Source: Phymatolithon calcareum (lineage: Eukaryota; Rhodophyta; Florideophyceae; Hapalidiales). Taken from it: DNA of 64,000 nt. The notes below the pieces were generated by a model. The model searched no databases. It was given only the letters and a program-made list of their open reading frames with translations, and had not been told where the DNA came from. The position numbers were made by a program, and so were the translations under genes. Shown in pieces: positions 42,980 through 53,103 of this stretch (positions are counted from its first letter, which is position 1; every line of letters begins with the position of its first letter). The stretch lies in contig OZ345356.1 in the NCBI GenBank assembly GCA_977006965.1, positions 1,984,001 to 2,048,000 of the forward strand, read 5' to 3'.

Positions 42980-44850
42980 GATGTGCATGCAGATGATGAT
43001 TTGCGTATTGTTAAGCAGAATGCGTCGGGGTCTGCAGGGAACTTGTTGAAATTAATGGATTTTGATGAGAACATTCACGGTGGATGCTGATGATAGTATG
43101 CGTCTTATCGAAGTACTGCAGTTTATTGTAAAGGTGGATGTCTACCCAATTGGAGGTTAAATGGCATCTTGGTTTCTATTCATGTTTCTGTGTGGTTCAG
43201 GATTATGTTAATCGCTCGGGCTACTCTTCTTTCTCAAGCCGTGGGCCAATTCTGAAAAGTTATTGTATGTGATTCTGTGCAATAGCGAAGAGGGATGATT
43301 AACTTTGATGAAAACATTGCTAGTCCTATCAGGGGAAAGGTGAAATTAATGATGAAAATATCCACGTTGTCGACATGCTTAGCCTGAGCAACTATCACGT
43401 TCTTGTTGGACTCTATGTGCCTCGTTTAACTCAGAATGGAGCTTTCTGAAAATGTCCGTCACAATTTACACTGCACCTTAGGTTCGCTACAGTCTCTAGT
43501 AGAACAATGCCTGCCGCCGTCACATCGGAAATAAACTAAACTTTAGTTTAGATGTGACGGCACCTGATTAGAATTTACCTTCAAATTCTTTTGCTTCTAT
43601 CTTCCCTTCTCGCTAATACCTTCGATCGAAGCTCTCCAGCAGGTTTTCAAACGTATGTGCACCTCCGGCGAACAACGTCCCGAAAATATCATGGGCGCGA
43701 GGAGACGTTAAAAGAGAAATCGTTGGCAGAGCAAAGAAGTTTCAACGTCAAAGTTGAGGTGGATGGAGACCTTCTCTGCTTTTCGAATATAAGTGTTCGT
43801 GAGGTTATAATAGAATAAACTGGAATTGCTTCATCAATGCAATCGGTTGCTACAATTGGCAACGAGAACGAATTCTGCATTAGTCTCTTCTGTAGGGCGA
43901 CACGAGGATCATCTAAAATATCTGACCTACAGAGTTGTTTCTATCAAGGCAACAATTGGACCGATACACTTTAGGAGTGCATCCTCCACGCTGCGCATCC
44001 GTAGCACCTGCCGCAACTCCATCAGGCTTCAACGAGATGTGAAAGCAGATGCATTTGCACGGAGACACGGCGCTCTGCATCCCTCGCTGCACGCTGCCAG
44101 TCTGCTGTTGGACCAGCCTATTTGCAATAACATCGCCGTCAAAAGCACAGCAATCCTTATTCTTTTCAGTCCAGGAACAACCACTTGGCGGCGACCCCGC
44201 CAATGGAACTTCCACGTAGCCATGCCCTTTCCTAGGCTCGGGAATCTTGCACATTCGTTTCGCAGGAAAGACGTTGAAAAAACTCTGTGCGGGGACTGCG
44301 TACGTCGTCGGGGACAAAGGCTTAGACGGGGGCATGTTAGAAATTGCACCCCCTGGGACTATGTAGTTCGTGTGCGGCGAGGGGTGCGAATGGGACTTGA
44401 TGTACATTGTGTGACCAGGACTGCATAGCTCGTGTGTGCGGAGAGGGTTGCCAATTTGAATTGTTGTATCATGTGTGCCCGGGGTCTGCGTATGTCGTGT
44501 GTCGAGAAAGTTGCGCTTGGCTTTCGGCGACGGTGGAACCATTGGACTCAATCATCTCGGGGCGGGTGCGAAATGGACGTGACGATTGTGAGTCATTGTA
44601 AGAGTAGGGCCTGAGAAGATGGTTGACGTTCGATGCTCGCTGGCTTTGTGGAATTGGTGGGGTAAGTACGGCTTGTGCTGTCCAAACGTTGAACACTCCC
44701 AAATCTGATGGCTTCTTATGAAGCCCGTACTTGCAGGTTAGACGACGACGAGAATGTTCATTTTTGAAATCCCATGTAGCCCCACTAGGCTTGAAGGTCA
44801 AGAGGAACTTAGGCTATTGTTAATCCTCGAATAGCATTGCATGACGGCTC
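42980..44850. repeat. 2-kb duplicated block, copy 1
   Basis: Matches 50790-52830 over most of its length. It holds, in order, an LRIVK-type coding scrap (42985-43075), a conserved noncoding run, a small hairpin (43516-43561, arms gccgtcacatc and gatgtgacggc) that has lost its left arm in copy 2, and the minus ORF remnant 43913-44551. The right edge, AATAGCATTGCATGACGGCTC, is followed here by GHR pseudogene C. Confidence 0.7.
43913..44551 (-). pseudogene. HTSYAVPG-repeat protein, frameshifted copy
   Basis: Minus-strand relative of 51831-52547. It shares SPGHTMYIKSHSHPSPHTNY, TTYAVPAQSFFNV, KRMCKIPEPRKGHGYVEVPL and PPSGCSWTEKNKD. The N-terminal repeats are out of frame here (THELC replaces HTSYAV), so this copy is broken relative to the 52-kb one. 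Confidence 0.5.
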
Positions 44851-44889
44851 AAAAAAAGTTGGCAGTTGGGACGATATGTGAACGGTGGA

Positions 44890-45415
44890 CTTGAATTCGA
44901 TGTCGGTGTTTTCGTGTAGTTGCGGCTGACGACCGGAAACGTGTATGGCGTAGGTCCTGTGGAAGTGGATGATGTTTGCGTCCGGGTGCACGAAGATATC
45001 AATTCTTGAGTATACAAGTGCGGATTTGCGACAACACAGGTTGCGTACGAAGCAGCCGAGGCAAGGCTTTTCGACGCGCTGGATGCTATGGAGAATAGGT
45101 TGGCACATACGAGATTTCTGTGCGGTGGCAATGTGTTCACCGAGGCAGATATCCAGTTGCTTCGGACTATGTTCCGCTTTGACCCTATGTATGGGCGACT
45201 TTTCAGGGCGGGGAGGAATAGTATTGAGATAGACTATCCCGCCATTTCTTGTTGGATGAGTAACCTTTACGGAATGGCTGGCGTGAAGGAGACGTGCGAT
45301 TTGGAGGCAACGAAGAAGAATTATTATACCAGTCTCTTCATGCTGAATCCTGCAAGGATTGTGCCGGTAGGGAGAGTGGTTGACCTGGCAAAGCCGCACG
45401 GTAGGTAAGGTTTGG
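44890..45415 (+). pseudogene. GHR pseudogene, locus C
   Basis: Copy of the second half of the 33308-34471 gene. It starts at the FDVxxGxEIDAG-equivalent and lacks the presequence and CxxC domain. In-frame stops replace Trp (TAG at 44917-44919) and Gly (TGA at 45007-45009). From 45088 the frame stays open (ENRLAHTRFLCGGNVFTEAD, then GVKETCDLEATKKNYYTSLF, then NPARIVPVGR) and then ends early at KPHGR. Sequence identity to the intact gene is high, so it is a recent partial copy. Confidence 0.85.
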
Positions 45416-46479
45416 GCACAGTCGCTGGCAGTGCTGCAGTGTCCTGACCCCGTATGTTGAATGTTGCAATGCGTGCAAAGGTCGCTGTCAGTGTCGGGCG
45501 CAAGCAACGAAACTTCAATTCCTCGCTGAGCCGCATGTAGAACTCTACGGGTGACTGATGGACGTGGATCGATGAACAACCGCTGGAAAAATGAGTCGCC
45601 TTCAGGTTCTCCTTGTCCATGTCGCCTTCCCATTTCTTTGCCGTTCAAGCCCGATATTATCCGCTGCGTAATATTTTCGGAATAACTTAACCTTATATGT
45701 AGTTACACGCAGTACCCCGCATACATGATCTTGTGACCAAAACTGTGTCTCGAACGTCCTCACACCTGAATCGGACTGCTGGGGACTGGATTTTCAATTC
45801 GCGTTCGGCGCACAGTGATACGTGAACAGCGCTGAGCGGCAAGCCGCGAAGACTGAGGTATATCGACCGGGACGCTCACGTGTTTACGCTTCCAAGGAGG
45901 ATTTGACGCGCCATGCAATGTCGGACGCGATATAAACCACATGGGATGAATGGCGAATGAAGATTTGTCTAGACTTGGGAGCTGCCAGACGACTCGGGCA
46001 TAAGTAAACACAGATACATGCAATTGCCGTAGGCATTCACTTCTTGGCAGTGGACGTTGCGGGCCTAGCGCAAAAGAGTGGAAATCTATTCCTCATTTAC
46101 CGGGAGCAGCAGCTGAGGATTTCGCAACAGAGCGGACGGAACCTCACGCATCTGCCTGGCCTGCACAAAGACTAATGCACTGCGGCACCCGCAAACATGG
46201 GTCCACCCTTGCACATCGCACATCTCGCCGAACACATTGGTCCTGCCTCATTGCTCGCCATCGCAGAATAATCAACGACACGGTTTGGTCGATCAGCAAT
46301 AGACATGAACACCGCGAACGGACCTCAAGAAGATGTAATTGGGCATTACAGTAGTATATCGGATTGAAATCTTGATATTCTGTCATACCGCCAAAATGAA
46401 GCTGATAACCAGGTGTTCCTTGATATCGATCATATTGATGTTCTTTTCCAAAACGGATATTATAGTTAATCATCGTTAA

Positions 46480-46935
46480 ATGGAAGCCCAATTTGGAACG
46501 ACTTGAAATCCAGCAAATCGAGGATATTCCAGAACTGAAATCGAATCATAAGTCCCAGAACACACGTGTGCAGAGGAGGGGCTTAGAAACAACGGAGAAT
46601 TACTAATTTTTTCAATACATAAGGGTTGTAGACAAGTTGGAACTGTAACCAAGATCATATAAATTTACTGCGCACGTGTAGATGTGAAGTATATTCGCTT
46701 TCGTGTTGGTATCAAAGTATAAACAATTTTAGAATATTTCTTCGCTCCTTAAAAATCATAAAATTTAGACATATCTAGTATCCCTTCATCCTTTCGTCTC
46801 GGTGAATGTAAGGTTTTTCCTATGTCTAGGATCCCTTTAACGACGGTTGACTAAGCTCGAATTCGTCATTTTTCCAATGTCCTCCCATTTATCGAGGACT
46901 GCCGGTATCATCAAAATCTGTTTTCGGTAATGATA
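46480..46935 (+). repeat. 5' flank of WD40 pseudogene C, first part
   Basis: Matches 35120-35590 and, more distantly, 12230-12780. It breaks off at about 46936, where the locus-A flank would continue with GCTGCTCCGAGCTATT. The continuation resumes after the LINE at 49067. Confidence 0.65.
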
Positions 46936-47510
46936 TCTAGCTGAAATGCGTGCTCCTGATGAAATTGCCTGGTACTTGGAACGGTTGCAGTGCGATGTAG
47001 CAACGCGATATGAAATGGCCCAGCTGCTAAAATGTGTCTTGGGGAACCCAGGGATGTGCCGTGATGATATGTCGTGCGTGATATAAGCAAATGGTGTGAA
47101 ACAGAAGCTAGAATGCGCCTTGGGGAACCTGCGGTCTAGCCACAGTGATATGCCGTACGCAATAGGAGCAGATGGATCTGTATCTCCGGTTACTTGGGAG
47201 AGATGCGGATGATACGACGGGAGCAAGACTTAGACGGACTTGTTTATTGTCTGTATGACGTTGATGTGAAAATGATGATGATGGTGGTGAAGAACGAGCA
47301 AGGATGGCAGGATAAGAATTCTACGCTAAACACATGGCTGAAAATGTCTATCAAGTATCGAGTCTGGTATTGGGTGCACCAGATTGGTTGGTACACTTTG
47401 CGAGTGTTGTGTCGAGGCGACGCAAGAACAGGATGCACGGACTATGGCAATCTACACAGCCTGCATTTTCGGATGGCATCTATGTAGCATGTGCAGCACA
47501 ACAGTTTAAC
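46936..47510. other. Foreign segment in the WD40 C flank, with an internal imperfect tandem
   Basis: About 575 bp absent from loci A and B. It contains two diverged units near 47035-47080 and 47120-47165 (each with CTTGGGGAACC, then GTGATATGxCGT). No domain is seen. It may be a separate insertion older than the LINE. Confidence 0.4.
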
Positions 47511-47524
47511 AGCTCCTAGCTATT

Positions 47525-48849
47525 TATTGGACCTGAAGGCAGCGTACGACACAGTGCACCTGCAAGAGCGAATGAGAGGGTTTCTACCGCAAGAGCTATG
47601 CGTGATGATCGAACCATTCTTGATGCCTTCCTGGGTATCCACGATTGGTGACCCGCAGCAGAAGTGGTTCCTAATTGACAGAGGAGTACCTCAGGGGTCT
47701 CCGCTGAGTCCAAGTTTGTACAACCTTTTCATGGACGAATTCGCGGAAAGAATAAGCCGAGTGCCACGAGAAGTTGCAGATGTAGCTGCAGTCCTCTTTG
47801 CGGACGACGTTCTTCTATCGGCAAAGACACCAGCGGGACTACAGAGACAGTTAAATATTGCATAGAAATGGGCAAGGGACAGGCAGATGGTTTGGAACAC
47901 GAAAGCTGGGAAGAGCGAAGTACTTCTCTCGGAAGACACAAGATCACCCATTTTCAAGCTTGCAGGGAAAACGTTGGCAAAGGTCAAAGAAGTATCATAC
48001 CTTGGCATCTCACTCAGTAATGAGGGAGTTACCGACACAAAAATGCTTGAGCGCATCCGACACGCCAAGATCGCGGTATATGAACTGAGGTCCCTGGGTG
48101 TTTCGTTGCGAGCACTCAGCCCCTTGAAAGCAGTGAAGACATACAAGGCGTTGATACAACCAAGATGGGAGTATGCAATGCACCTGACGCCATGGACGCC
48201 GAGAGTCCAGACAGCAATCGCAGAAGTAGAGAAAACATTTTTCCCACAAGTATTCGGTCCAATATCGAAAAACCGCTATGTCAGACTTCGCCTTCTTTTC
48301 CGAATTCACAACGCCGAAAACAGGAGACTCGTTCTAGCACTCAAAATGCTGGAACGAGCCAGATCAAAGAAAAGGAGCTTTCTGGCGGTCCCAATCGGGG
48401 AAAGAGATGTGGGTGAACTACAATGGGTTTGTCGAGACATATCGGCAATGCTACAGTACGATATATTCGAGTCGGCACTGACTTTCCTCAAACAGGGAGT
48501 TTCAGCAAAATCGTTTCGGACCTTGCTCTTCAAAGACGAAGGAGACGTCTCGGAGTCCAACAGAAAGAGAAACATTCCCTACGATCTGCCCGGGTCCACC
48601 CCGGCGATTATCAGACTCCCGAAAACACGGCACCGCCAATTAGCGGTAAAGTGGGCATTCGGGCGGTTTCCCCCAATGAGCACATAACTTCTCACAGACA
48701 AGTTCGGTGATACTGTACCAATCCTCATGAGCAACCTGGAAGAATACCTCGGAAGATATCAACTGACCAAAGAGGAGATTGATATCACTGAAAAAGCTCT
48801 AGATAAGCTACTCTTCTTCACTATCGTCTTTTACGACGACATGGAATAG
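47525..48849 (+). pseudogene. LINE A reverse transcriptase, one frame with two stops
   Basis: The best-preserved RT in the window. One frame runs from LLDLKAAYDTV (RT motif A region) through RGVPQGSPLSPSLYNLFMDE, the catalytic FADDVLL, WNTKAGKSEVLL, YLGISLSNEGVTD and KTRHRQLAVKWAFGRFPPMST to FTIVFYDDME. It is broken only by TAG at 47863-47865 and TAA at 48685-48687, with no frameshift. The endonuclease, ORF1 and the RT fingers are absent because of 5' truncation. The few lesions suggest recent insertion. Confidence 0.88.
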
Positions 48850-49066
48850 ACAAGGCGCCAATTGAGGAAATCTGATCAGTGGACCCCAAGCTTTTCCCCC
48901 CGCCCTTTTACGGGAGAGGTTTTTTGCAGCTAGGGCTACGACGTTAACCCGGGTTACATGTATTTGAATGTATGATCGAAGCTACAACGTAGCTGCTGAA
49001 ACGCATCTCCCTTGCAGTCTCATGAGTGTTACTGAGGGCGTTTAATAAATTCCAAATTCAAAAAAA
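47525..49066 (+). mobile_element. LINE A, plus, in the WD40 C promoter region
   Basis: A 5'-truncated LINE with an A-rich end (aataaattccaaattcaaaa). It is flanked by the perfect 14-bp duplication agctcctagctatt (47511-47524 and 49067-49080). The pre-insertion sequence is identifiable at 12780-12797 in the intact WD40 5' flank, so insertion followed the duplication that made locus C. It starts at the catalytic DLKAAYD motif of the RT. Confidence 0.9.
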
Positions 49067-49168
49067 AGCTCCTAGCTATTGATAATCAAGCCATCTTTGA
49101 GAATAGTTGATGTTAGCAGTTCAGTAATGATTCTGATTCATCACCTCGATCATCGCAAAAGCTTGATG

Positions 49169-49418
49169 GATGGATGGATTTCTGATTTATTGAAGCTCCC
49201 TTAGTCAATTATCATTGCACCTGAGAGACTTTTCGTTGCGCTACAATCCTTCGCTTACGTTTTCATTTTGATTTCCGACATTTTCTTTGGACGGTATCAA
49301 CTGCCATTTCCAGCATCTCTTTTTGAATATCGGAAAGTCGTTGCTTGGGCATTAAGTTTGAGATAACTGTGAGAGCTTCATCGAGTTCGGAATCTTCGTT
49401 TCTTGATTGTTCTTGCCA
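49169..49418 (-). mobile_element. LINE E 3' end, short insertion
   Basis: A 250-bp minus insertion with the perfect 14-bp duplication gcaaaagcttgatg (49155-49168 and 49419-49432), inside the WD40 C 5' flank. It matches 53104-53350 almost base for base, including the GGAT-repeat tail at its left end (element tail ATCC repeats). Confidence 0.9.
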
Positions 49419-49647
49419 GCAAAAGCTTGATGTTCCTTTCTATTTTTCATATCAGAAGCCTTTTGGGGGGAACCGGTGAAGGTTAAAATCAGCCAGAGCC
49501 GCGCTTCTGTTTCCGATCTCAAAGGCATATCCAACTTGCTAAACCGCTTTCATTGACAAGAATTGCCAAGAGCGTTGCACTGTGTTCATCGGAGTAAGTC
49601 GAAGCTTTTGTCGACACAGAAATCTGAGCCTCGCCTTGCAAGTGAAA

Positions 49648-49896
49648 GATGATCCTCGCTGCCATCCGAGACTCCGATATAACCATCGTGGTTACATTGG
49701 AGTCCTAGATGGCAAGGAAGATCATTACACGGGGTAGACATGATGTTTACGCCGTGCAATGGTCGTCCACGTGGGTGTAACGGGATGTACGATTGGATGT
49801 CCTCTCGTTCACTAATGTGGCCTCATGCGGCCAGCGGAGGGCCGCTTGAGGCGGCATAAGGGGAGGTGAGGAGATCCAATCGTACATCCCGTTAGA
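49648..49896. repeat. Three successive hairpins, WD40 pseudogene C
   Basis: Arms 49648-49685/49689-49726, 49723-49741/49743-49761 and 49776-49798/49874-49896. The last pair has one mismatch over 23 bp. They correspond one to one with locus-B hairpins, so the structures existed before the B/C duplication. Confidence 0.8.
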
Positions 49897-50062
49897 AAAT
49901 GTGCGTGCAATTTACCTTGCGGAAAGGACAGGCACAACGGGACCTGATGCGAATACCTTGCATCACTTTGAAGCCCGAGTCATCGACGAGCACGCCGGCA
50001 AGTTAAATGATATTGCGGTTCCCTGGTTCGATGAACCTGTTGTGACCAAGCGTTCGGATTCC

Positions 50063-50136
50063 ATATCAAGAGCCGAGTTTTCGATGAAGAAGCGCAATAT
50101 ATTGCGCTTCTTCATCGAAAACTCGGCACTTGATAT
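50063..50136. repeat. Palindrome of WD40 coding sequence, 37-bp arms, no loop
   Basis: Arms 50063-50099 and 50100-50136 are inverted copies with one mismatch and no spacer. The left arm is sense to gene positions about 13404-13439. This order (sense, then antisense) is the reverse of the related locus-B hairpin. Confidence 0.9.
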
Positions 50137-50144
50137 CATGCAGG

Positions 50145-50676
50145 AGGGGAATATATTTTGATTTATTTTAAAAGCACGCAAGACCTCACTGTGAGTAAAG
50201 GGGCTGCTTCTCAATTACTTCTAACTTACCGCATTCTATTTTCCTAACATTTCCTTAATTCGAGTTTCTCTTCATATGAGAGTTTCAGTCAGTCTTTTGC
50301 ATTCATGTTCAGTCTCTTTGTCCATCATCTTAGACCCGAGTATGCGTTGAAGTGCAATAACCGAAATTTCAGCACCGGGTCCGACATACTCACCGAGGAT
50401 TGATTTCCTCCACAACGGAGCTCTGTTAAAAATCGGTCTTGGGCATCTTAGCCTTGTCGTCCTGTCCCTTATTTGTAACACTCCTGACAACTTCTTAGGC
50501 TTGTTTATCGGGATTTTCACTGAGCGATCCTCTTTGCATTTTTGCCACACTTGGATTGCATCGTCTAATCGCCGCTTCTTTGACACTTTACCTTCTTCTG
50601 GTTGATTCAATGCTTTGCTGAGGTGCTCCCGGGACACATGGTACCTTCTTGAATCAAGGATATACTGAATAGTCAA
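50145..50676 (-). mobile_element. Family-B retroelement, longest ORF
   Basis: Minus-strand ORF 50676-50272 reads SREHLSKALNQPEEGKVSKK, RRLDDAIQVWQKCKEDRSVK, GVLQIRDRTTRLRCPRPIFN, RAPLWRKSILGEYVGPGAEI, then MMDKETEHECKRLTETLI. It continues past a stop into the shared tail. Four or more copies keep the core IRDRTTRLR..(F)NRAPLWRKSILGEY, so it was a real protein end. Family unknown. No RT, integrase or recombinase motif is visible in the part present. Confidence 0.7.
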
Positions 50677-50679
50677 ACT

Positions 50680-50775
50680 AAGTTAGCTTAGAAAATCGTG
50701 CAAAAGCGACCCTGTCACTCTTGAAGAAAGGCCGCGGGAGCTTTTAAAAATAAGTCAACACATATCTCCCCTTCT
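50680..50775 (+). mobile_element. Family-B-type 3' end, plus, head-to-head with the previous copy
   Basis: GCTTAGAAAATCGTGCAAAAG, then CCTGTCACTC, then GGGAGCTTTTAAAAATAAGTC and a CCCC end match the plus family-B tails at 28.05 and 60.75 kb. It lies immediately 5'-to-5' against the minus copy. Confidence 0.55.
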
Positions 50776-51830
50776 CAATAAATCCAGTTAATTATGATTT
50801 GCGTATTGCCAAGCGGAATGCGTCAGGGTCTGCGGGTTTTCCCAGATATCTCTGCGCTCGCGGGGCACCAGTCATCTCATGTGTTCCGGTTGACCCAGTG
50901 ATGCACTTCTGATACACGCTTTATTGGAGCAAACCACCTGAACAACGACCCAGCAATTGTGGAATATGTTTCGCCGAGCATGCTGATGATAGTATGCGTC
51001 TTCTCGAAGTACTGCAATTTATTGCAAAGGTGGCTGTCTACCCAACTGAAGGTTAAATGGCATCTTGGTTTCTACTTATGCTTCAAATCTTTCATTCCTT
51101 GAGAAAACTCTGTGTGGTTCAGGATTATGTTAATCGCTCGGGCTACTCTTCTTTCTGAAGCCGTGGACCAATTCTGACAACTTGCTGGATGTGATTCTGT
51201 GCAAAAGCGATGAGGGATGATTAACTATGATGATAACATTGCTAGCCCTATTAGGGGAAAGGTAAAATGAATGATGAATATATTCACGTTGTCCGCATGC
51301 TTATCCTGAGCAACTATCACATTCTTGTTGGACTCTACGTGCCGCGTTGAACTCAAAATAAAGCTTTTTGAAAATGTCCGTCGCAATTTGCCCTGCCCCT
51401 TGGCAGCTTAGGTTCGCTACAGTCTGTAGGAGAACAATGCCGCGGAAAAAAACTAAACTTTAGATTAGATGTGACGGCAACTGATTAGAATTTACCTTCA
51501 AATTCTTTTGCTTTTATCGGCCCTTCTCACTAATACCTTCGATCGACGCTCTCCCAACAGGTTTTCAAACGTTTGTGCACCTCCGGTGAAAAATGTACCG
51601 GACAGATCATGCGAGCGAGGAGACTTAAAAAGAGAAATAGTTGGTGGAGCAAAGAGGTTTCAACGTCAAGGTTGACGTTGACGGAGACCTTCTCTGCTTT
51701 TCGAATATAAGTGTTATTTAGGATATAATAGAATTAACTGGAAATGTTTCATCAATGCAATCGGTTGCTACAATTGGCAACGAGAACGAATTCTGCATTA
51801 GTCTCTTCTGTAGGGCTACACAAGGATCAT

Positions 51831-52547
51831 CTAAAATATCTGACCTACAGAATTGTATCTATCACGGCAGCAATTGGACCGATACACTTTAGGAGTGCAT
51901 CCTCCACGCTGCGCATCCGTAGCACTTGCCGCAACTCTGTCCGGCTTCAACGAGATGTGAAAGCAGATGCATTTGCACGGAGACACGGCGCTCTGCATCC
52001 CTTGCTGCACGCAGTAAGTCTGCCAGTGGACCAGCCTATTTTCAACATAAGGCTTGGTGCGGTTTTGAAGGTGCTGATGATCATCACCTTCATAACCGCA
52101 CCAAGCCTTATTCTTTTCAGTCCAGGAACAACCACTTGGCGGCGGCCCCGTCAATGGAACTTCCACGTAGCCATGCCCTTTCCTAGGCTCGGGAATCTTG
52201 CACATTCTTTTAGCAGGAAGCACGTTGTTAAACCTCTGTGCAGGGACTGCGTACGTCGTCTGGGACAAAGGTTGAAAAGGGGACATGTTAGAAATTGCGA
52301 CACCTGGGACTACGTAGCTCGTATACGGCGAGGAGTGCGAATGGGACTTAATGTACATTGTGTGACCAGGGACTGCGTAACTCGTGTGCGGAAAGGGTTG
52401 CCAATTTGAATTGTTGTACCATGTGTGCCCGGGGTCTGGGTATGTCGTGTGTCGAGAAGGTTGAGTTTGGCTTTCGGGGACGGTGGAAACATTGGAGTTA
52501 ATCACCTTGGCGGAGTGTGCGAAATGGACGTGACGATTGTGAGTCAT
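51831..52547 (-). CDS. Hypothetical protein with HTSYAVPG-type repeats
   Basis: A 238-residue open frame. The N-terminal half has four diverged units of about 20-24 residues built on HT[TS]Y[AVP]xPG: SRHTTYPDPGHTWY, PHTSYAVPGHTMY, PYTSYVVPGVAI, SQTTYAVPAQRF. Then come KRMCKIPEPRKGHGYVEVPL and a Cys-containing C-terminus. A 26-bp-arm hairpin lies within the frame (52048-52110) and supplies part of the WCGYEGDDHQHL segment, which the 44-kb copy lacks. An in-frame insertion of a palindrome into a real gene would be odd, so this may be a pseudogene that is open by chance. Function unknown; no signal peptide. Confidence 0.35.
   Translation of the reverse strand: MTHNRHVHFAHSAKVINSNVSTVPESQTQPSRHTTYPDPGHTWYNNSNWQPFPHTSYAVPGHTMYIKSHSHSSPYTSYVVPGVAISNMSPFQPLSQTTYAVPAQRFNNVLPAKRMCKIPEPRKGHGYVEVPLTGPPPSGCSWTEKNKAWCGYEGDDHQHLQNRTKPYVENRLVHWQTYCVQQGMQSAVSPCKCICFHISLKPDRVAASATDAQRGGCTPKVYRSNCCRDRYNSVGQIF
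52048..52110. repeat. Hairpin, 26-bp arms, present in only one of two block copies
   Basis: Arms 52048-52073 and 52085-52110 with one mismatch, core ggcttggtgcggtt. The matching point in copy 1 (about 44127-44155) has a single non-palindromic sequence ending CAATCCTTATTC. The hairpin therefore arose or was lost after duplication. Confidence 0.85.
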
Positions 52548-53103
52548 TGTGAGAGTAGGGCTTGAGAAGAGGGTTGAAGTTGGATGCTCGCTGGCTTCTT
52601 CGAATAGGTGAGGTAGGCTCGGCTTGTTCTTTGCAAAGGTTGAACACTAGCAAATATGATGGCTTCTTATACAACCCGTATTTGTAGGTTTGACAACGGC
52701 GAGAATGTACTCTTTCGATATCCCTTGCAGCCCCACTAGGCTTGCAGCTCAAGAGGCACTTAGGCTATTCTTAATCCTCGAACAGCATTGCATGACGGCT
52801 CAAAAATAGTTCGCACTTGGGACAATTTTTCGTGATCGGAGTTTCCTGACTTCGCACATTTCTTTGAAACGAAAGTTAATTGATGAGTCCGCTCTGGCAT
52901 AAATTCTGTCAAACAGCCAGTAAGGGATGCCCAACAGGGCATCTTCTGCTCCGTCATCTGCTTCTGCAGCAGCCTTGGAATTGTGCGCCATGTTTTCCGG
53001 AAGAGCTGATGCCGCCTCCCTATCCATATGATACGAATTTTGGGATCCTTCAATACGTATTGTATACATTGCTCACATATACTAAGCTTCGTTCTCTATC
53101 ATG

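Larger units (their letters stand above)
49560..50136 (+). pseudogene. WD40 (MSI1-like) pseudogene, locus C, with inverted duplications
   Basis: Covers only the start of the gene. The frame from 49901 reads YLAERTGTTGPDANTLHHFE, ARVIDEHAGKLNDIAVPWFD, EPVVTKRSDSISRAEFSMKK, close to the intact protein (about residues 70-135), and then runs into a palindrome. Upstream are the same three hairpins as in locus B (49648-49726, 49723-49761, 49776-49896). The copy ends at the 50063-50136 palindrome, next to family B. Confidence 0.85.
50790..52830. repeat. 2-kb duplicated block, copy 2
   Basis: Collinear with 42980-44850. It has an added hairpin (52048-52110) and retains the open minus ORF. It begins with the LRIVAKR-type scrap and ends at GAACAGCATTGCATGACGGCTC. 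Confidence 0.7.
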
